A stretch of 64,000 nucleotides of DNA, from assembly GCA_019240215.1 (NCBI GenBank), contig JAFAYQ010000006.1, positions 42,054 to 106,053 of the forward strand. Direction: 5' to 3'. The position numbers and the translations under genes are program-made. The DNA is from Actinomycetota bacterium. GTDB taxonomy: Bacteria; Actinomycetota; Actinomycetes; Streptosporangiales; Streptosporangiaceae. Position 1 is the stretch's first letter, and the number at the start of each line of letters is the position of its first letter. Under the pieces are notes generated by a model. The model did not search any database, was not told where the DNA came from, and saw nothing but the letters and a program-made list of their open reading frames with translations. Positions 60,163 to 64,000 of the stretch are shown here, one piece after another.

Positions 60163-60945
60163 ATGCCAACCACCCACGTGCTCGCGGCCGTCGCGCCGGT
60201 CGCCAACACGCTCGGCGGGCAGGGCTGGAAACAGGTCGGTGAGCTCGGCCTGGCGCTGGTGCTGTCGGCTGCCATCGGCATCGAGCGGGAACTGCGGCAC
60301 AAGGACGCCGGCCTGCGGACCCACACGCTGGTCGGGGTCGGGTCGGCCCTGTTCATGCTGGTCAGCAAGTACGGGTTCACCGACGTGCTGGAAAAGCAGC
60401 TGGTCGTGCTGGACCCGTCGCGGATGGCGGCCCAGATCGTGTCCGGCATCGGCTTCATCGGGGCCGGCCTGATCTTCGTGAACCGGGGGTCGGTGCGCGG
60501 GCTGACCACCGCCGCCTCGATCTGGGTCACGGCCGCGGTCGGATCCACCGCCGGGGCCGGCCTGCTGGTGCTGGCCGCGGTCGCGACCGGCTTCTACTTT
60601 TTCATCACGCTGGTCCTCCCGCTGGCCCGAAGGCGGCTGCCGTCGGCCGCGACCGGCAGCGGGACGCTGAAGGTCCGCTACCCGGACGGGCAGGGCATCC
60701 TCCGCCAGGTGATCAACGAGGCCACCCAGCGCGGGTTCGTCATCGACGATCTGGCCGTCGACCCGGACAACGGCGGGGCGGGCCGTCAAGCCGACGGCAG
60801 CGTGAGCGAGCAGCGGCCGCGGTCGGTGACGGTGACCCTCCAGGTGTACGGGCGCCAGCCGGTCAGCGAGCTGATCGCGGCGCTGTCCACCCTCGATCAC
60901 GTCCAGGTGATGGCCGCTTCGGATCTGGACGCCGTCGATGAGTAA
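60163..60945 (+). CDS. MgtC/SapB family membrane protein
   Basis: The 260-residue protein has the MgtC pattern: LALVLSAAIGIERELRHKDA, GLRTHTLVGVGSALFML, GIGFIGAGLIFVNRGSVRGL, and a C-terminal ACT-like domain (TVTLQVYGRQPVSELIAALS). MgtC proteins are linked to magnesium starvation and intracellular survival. AGGAG lies eight bases before ATG 60163; the GTG at 60160 is also possible. Its end overlaps the transporter gene by eight bases. Confidence 0.88.
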   Translation: MPTTHVLAAVAPVANTLGGQGWKQVGELGLALVLSAAIGIERELRHKDAGLRTHTLVGVGSALFMLVSKYGFTDVLEKQLVVLDPSRMAAQIVSGIGFIGAGLIFVNRGSVRGLTTAASIWVTAAVGSTAGAGLLVLAAVATGFYFFITLVLPLARRRLPSAATGSGTLKVRYPDGQGILRQVINEATQRGFVIDDLAVDPDNGGAGRQADGSVSEQRPRSVTVTLQVYGRQPVSELIAALSTLDHVQVMAASDLDAVDE

Positions 60946-62350
60946 AGCAGGCCGGACGCGCACCGGGCTGCAGGCGGCGCTGCGGCTGGAGACACCGCCG
61001 GGCGGCCCGATCACCCCCCGCACACTGGCCCAGATGGACGGGGGTGGCACCACCCGGCAGCACTGGCGGATCCTGTTCGTCACCGGGATGGGCTTCTTCA
61101 CCGACGCCTACGACCTGTTCATCATCGGCATCGTCGCCTCCCTGATCACCAGCGAATGGCACGCCCGGGGCTACCAGATCTCGCTGCTGACCTCGCTGGC
61201 CCTGCTGACCTCGGCGTTCGGCGCCGTCGTGTTCGGCAAGATCGCGGACCGGTTCGGGCGCAGCAAGGTGTACGGCTACGAGATGCTGCTGCTGGCCGCG
61301 GGCGCCATCGCCTCGGCGTTCGCGCCCGGCATCTGGTGGCTGATCGGCATCCGCGGCCTGCTGGGCTTCGGCATCGGCGGCGACTACCCGGTCAGCGCCA
61401 CGATCATGAGCGAGCACGCCTGCCGCAAGAACCGGGGCCGGATGGTGGCGCTGGTGTTCTCGATGCAGGCGGCCGGCCTGATCGTCGGCCCGCTGATCGC
61501 GATCGTCGCGCTGGCTACCGGACTCAGCCACGACTACGCCTGGCGGATCATGCTCGCCCTGGGTGCGGTGCCGGCCCTGGCCGTGTTCCGGCTGCGGCGC
61601 CGCCTGAGCGAGACCCCCCGGTTCCAGCTCGCCCAGCAGGAGGAGCCGGCCAACGGCCAGAGTGGCCGGTCAGGGCCGGCCGCCCCACCCGGTCAGGTGG
61701 CCGGGCTGCGCGGTGTGCTGGCCGACCGGCGCCTGCTGCGCTGGCTGATCGGCGCCTCGCTGGCGTGGCTGCTGTTCGACTTCGTCTACTACGGCAACAC
61801 GATCTCCAGCCGGAGCGTGGTCAAGCTGGCCCTGCCGCACGCCAGCCTGATCGGCAGCACCGCGCTGACGTTGGCCATCTTCGCGGTCGCGGCGCTGCCC
61901 GGCTACGTGCTGGCCGCGCTCACCATCGACCGGATCGGCCGGCGGCTGATGCAGACCCTCGGCTTCGCGGTGATGGCGGCCGCGTTCGCCGGCTTGTGGC
62001 TGATCCCCGGGGCCACCCACCGGTTGGCGCCGTTCCTGGTGCTGTACGGGGTGAGCTACTTCTTCGCCGAGTTCGGGCCGAACACCACCACGTTCGTCTA
62101 CCCGGCCGAGATCTTCCCGATCCGGGTCCGCGCCACCTGCCACGGCATCGCCGCCGCGGCGGGCAAGATCGGCGCGTTCGTCGGTACCTACGCCCTGACC
62201 AGCCTGCTGCCCGCGGCCGGGCTGGCCCGTACCAGCGGCCTGGTCGCGGCCGTGGCCGTGCTCGGCCTGCTGGTCACGGTCACGATGCTGCCGGAACCCA
62301 AGGGCGTGAGCCTGGAAGACCTGAACGACGCCCGGCTGAGGCCAGCCTGA
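60938..62350 (+). CDS. MFS transporter, PHS (phosphate:H+ symporter) type
   Basis: The 470-residue transporter has twelve membrane segments. The PHS signature MGFFTDAYDLFIIGIVASLI starts it, then GFGIGGDYPVSATIMSE and ETPRFQLAQQEE between helices 6 and 7. The second half has FAEFGPNTTTFVYPAEIFPI. The PHS group moves phosphate with protons. It overlaps MgtC by eight bases, so the two are translated together, linking ion homeostasis genes. Confidence 0.88.
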   Translation: MSKAGRTRTGLQAALRLETPPGGPITPRTLAQMDGGGTTRQHWRILFVTGMGFFTDAYDLFIIGIVASLITSEWHARGYQISLLTSLALLTSAFGAVVFGKIADRFGRSKVYGYEMLLLAAGAIASAFAPGIWWLIGIRGLLGFGIGGDYPVSATIMSEHACRKNRGRMVALVFSMQAAGLIVGPLIAIVALATGLSHDYAWRIMLALGAVPALAVFRLRRRLSETPRFQLAQQEEPANGQSGRSGPAAPPGQVAGLRGVLADRRLLRWLIGASLAWLLFDFVYYGNTISSRSVVKLALPHASLIGSTALTLAIFAVAALPGYVLAALTIDRIGRRLMQTLGFAVMAAAFAGLWLIPGATHRLAPFLVLYGVSYFFAEFGPNTTTFVYPAEIFPIRVRATCHGIAAAAGKIGAFVGTYALTSLLPAAGLARTSGLVAAVAVLGLLVTVTMLPEPKGVSLEDLNDARLRPA

Positions 62351-62381
62351 CCCTGGTGCCGACCAGACGCTGGTGCCAGCC

Positions 62382-62729
62382 TCACCAGCCGTTGAGCTGG
62401 TCGATGCCCCTGATCGTCTGCACGGTCCGGCGGGGCCGGGCCCCGAGGTTGAGGATGACCAGCTCGCACCCGTAGCGGGCGGCGAAGTGGCGCAGGTCGG
62501 CCAGCATCCGCACGGTCTCCGCGTCGATCATGGTGGCGGCGGTGAAATCGAGCTCGACCCGGCGCCAGCCGGCGGTGACGGCGTCGGTCAGCATCTGCCG
62601 CACCTCATCGTGGCCATCGAGGCCGAACTCACCGGCCCCGATCAGCCGGCACACCCCCTGGCCGACCGGCTGATCAGCACCACCAGGCTGGTCAGAGACC
62701 CGGTCGGAGACCAGCTCTAACGTGCCCAT
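62382..62729 (-). CDS. STAS-domain protein
   Basis: The 115-residue product starts MGTLELVSDRVSDQPGG and includes ICRLIGAGEFGLDGHDEV-like and VELDFTAATMIDAETVRMLA, a STAS fold in which the DSSG motif is DAETV. A phosphorylatable Ser is not seen. GGGAGGGG lies three bases before ATG 62729. It may be a regulator of unknown partner. Confidence 0.72.
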   Translation of the reverse strand: MGTLELVSDRVSDQPGGADQPVGQGVCRLIGAGEFGLDGHDEVRQMLTDAVTAGWRRVELDFTAATMIDAETVRMLADLRHFAARYGCELVILNLGARPRRTVQTIRGIDQLNGW

Positions 62730-63071
62730 GATCCCCTCCCAAACTGCAGCTTGCGCGCATTCTGGCAACGGCCGGCGCTGCTGCCTAGCGGCTGAAGCGA
62801 AGCGCTTTCGTCCGCAGCCGTCCGGAAAGCGAACTGGGGTTACGGCTTGCGCCTGACGCGGCGTGAGGTTTCAACGTCGAGGTCATGGACGCAGCGGACG
62901 GCCCCGGGCCGGCGATGACGGTAGGCGCGCGGGCGGGGCGGCCGGGGCTGGTCAGCGGGGGCGGGCGCTGGTGGGCGGGCCGCTGAGCCCGGAGGGGCTG
63001 GCGGCCATGGCCCAGCGCCGCCGGGACGTGCTCTGCCCGACGGCCTGGCCTGAGCGGCCTGGCCGGGTTGG
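62730..63071. other. 342-base intergenic region
   Basis: Between the STAS gene and the DUF4118 gene I see no gene. Several long frames exist only because of GC-rich composition, and none has a plausible start or codon pattern. A 19-base match to coding sequence at 28995-29013 is noted at 62847-62865 and looks accidental. Confidence 0.5.
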
Positions 63072-63848
63072 TCAGACCGGTGAGCGGGCGGCCAGGCTCT
63101 GGCCGGCCAGGTCGGCCAGGGTCACCGCGGCCAGCCGGGCCTGGCGGGCGGGGCGGGCCCCGGGCCGCGGCGTCATCATGAAGCGGCCGTAGTACTGACC
63201 GTGGGCGGTGGCCCGCAGCTCGATCTCCTCGCCGGGCAGGCCGTGGCGCTCGGCCACCAGCGGCCCGTAGCCGCCACGGACCACCCCGTCCTGCTCCAGC
63301 CGGAGCGGGTGGCCGATCAGAGCGCCGTACTCGAACCGGCACTCCTGCAGGCCGAGCAGGTCAGCGAGCTGACCCCGGACCTCGTTGACGACGGCGTCGG
63401 GGTCGGCCGCCGACCGGGCCAGCTCGGCGGTGGCGTGGATCCGGTCCAGGTGGTGCGCGTCGGTCACCGCCAGCACCCGCAGCTGGCGGGCGCGGCTGGC
63501 CAGCTGGGAGACGGCCAAGCCGACCAGCAGCAGCAGGACGAACGTGGTGAGGTTGGCCTGGCCGTTGATGGTGAAACGGTCATAGGGCATGGCATAGAAA
63601 AAGTCGAACCACAGGGCGGCCCAGATGGCGGCGACGGCCCCCGCCCAGCGGTTGCCGATGGCGGCCACCGCAACCACGACGACGACCAGCAGCAGCGCCA
63701 CGTTGGTGTTGGCCCAGGACGACCGCCAGGGCAGCAGGATCGCGGCCGCCGCCAGCGGGGCGGCCAGCGCGGCGCCGATGGCCAGGTAGTCCCGGTTGAG
63801 CAGACGCCCACTCAGCGGGCGGAGCGAGTGCGGGCGGGAAACCAGCAC
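63072..63848 (-). CDS. DUF4118 (KdpD-like) membrane sensor without kinase domain
   Basis: The 258-residue protein has the DUF4118 membrane domain: LAIGAALAAPLAAAAILLPW, then VALLLVVVVVAVAAIGNRWA, GAVAAIWAALWFDFFYAMPY and NLTTFVLLLLVGLAVSQLAS. A GAF-like part with HATAELARSAADPDAVVNEV and LGLQECRFEYGALIGHP follows. KdpD proteins have a kinase after this; here the chain ends instead. AAGGGAG lies eight bases before GTG 63848; a longer frame begins at 63893. Function is unknown, sensory input being the likely role. Confidence 0.75.
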   Translation of the reverse strand: MLVSRPHSLRPLSGRLLNRDYLAIGAALAAPLAAAAILLPWRSSWANTNVALLLVVVVVAVAAIGNRWAGAVAAIWAALWFDFFYAMPYDRFTINGQANLTTFVLLLLVGLAVSQLASRARQLRVLAVTDAHHLDRIHATAELARSAADPDAVVNEVRGQLADLLGLQECRFEYGALIGHPLRLEQDGVVRGGYGPLVAERHGLPGEEIELRATAHGQYYGRFMMTPRPGARPARQARLAAVTLADLAGQSLAARSPV

Positions 63849-64000
63849 GCAGACCACTCCCTTCCCTGATCGGAGCTGATCCCAGCGAAGCACCGATCGG
63901 GCCGGCCCGGACCGGCCCTAACGAGATCCAGGCGCGGGCGCGGCGAAAACTCGCGGAGCGCTGGCGGGGGTGGGGCGCAGGCGTCGCGGGGTGGGGGCGG

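Noticed and set aside
62847..62865. 19-base sequence identical to 28995-29013
   Set aside because: The first copy is coding (lipoprotein linker) and the second is intergenic; no flanking similarity, so chance in GC-rich DNA is likely.

Overview
The window is GC-rich DNA (roughly 70% or more) and reads as the chromosome of a filamentous actinobacterium. It carries a SARP regulator, a LAL/LuxR giant regulator, a Scr1-type XRE regulator with a DUF397 partner, a DivIVA-family coiled coil, LLM (F420/flavin type) oxidoreductases, a SigF-type sigma factor with STAS and ATP-binding anti-sigma relatives, and several genes that look leaderless. A Streptosporangiales or Thermomonosporaceae-like organism fits, but the genus cannot be fixed from the sequence. 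I saw no rRNA, tRNA, CRISPR array, insertion sequence or origin.

Layout. 0-11.4 kb is a regulatory, development-like block: SARP start (cut by the window edge), a small peptide gene, a flavohemoglobin/DivIVA operon, DUF397 plus XRE regulator, a small secreted peptide, a LAL regulator, an ATP-binding anti-sigma-type protein, a mannitol-dehydrogenase gene interrupted by a TAG codon, and a DUF4267 membrane protein behind a 52-bp palindrome. 11.4-17 kb holds a phosphotransferase/SnoaL pair, an ABC exporter, and a divergent NarL-type two-component system. 17-23.3 kb is a short-chain acyl-CoA (leucine-type) catabolic operon under a divergent TetR regulator with a perfect operator, followed by an LLM oxidoreductase. 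23.3-26 kb is an envelope/stress cluster (DUF3618, holin-superfamily, coiled-coil protein).

26-35.6 kb is mixed metabolism: an LLM enzyme, an epimerase, a beta-helix lipoprotein, a hydrolase, an iron-regulated bfd-bfr pair, a DUF1206 protein, purU, and an AAA+ ATPase with a pentapeptide-repeat head. 35.6-45 kb holds a MarR-PDZ fusion with its operator and a divergent SDR, a PucR regulator with an HSL-type hydrolase, TerC, a STAS-PAS protein, and a secreted GH54 arabinofuranosidase with two lectin domains. 45-48.4 kb is an operon of a histidine pseudokinase, an intact histidine kinase and a response regulator. 48.5-54.4 kb holds a three-gene sugar operon (isomerase, Gfo/Idh/MocA, cupin), a frameshifted MocR regulator, and a divergent UPF0261/PEP-hydrolase pair resembling the two halves of plant Tm-1, followed by two SDRs.

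54.4-60.1 kb is unusually rich in gene remnants (gtrA, DUF302, toxin-like, MerR/HspR-like, ABC permease) lying among intact stress-signalling genes (STAS, SigF-type sigma, GAF-ANTAR). 60.1-64 kb holds MgtC, a PHS-type MFS transporter, a STAS protein and a DUF4118 membrane sensor without a kinase domain.

The most distinctive signal is a 55-bp element with two near-identical copies, upstream of the flavohemoglobin operon and of the ATP-binding gene, and a weaker third copy upstream of the XRE gene. It suggests a small undescribed regulon built around the XRE/DUF397/ATP-binding set.
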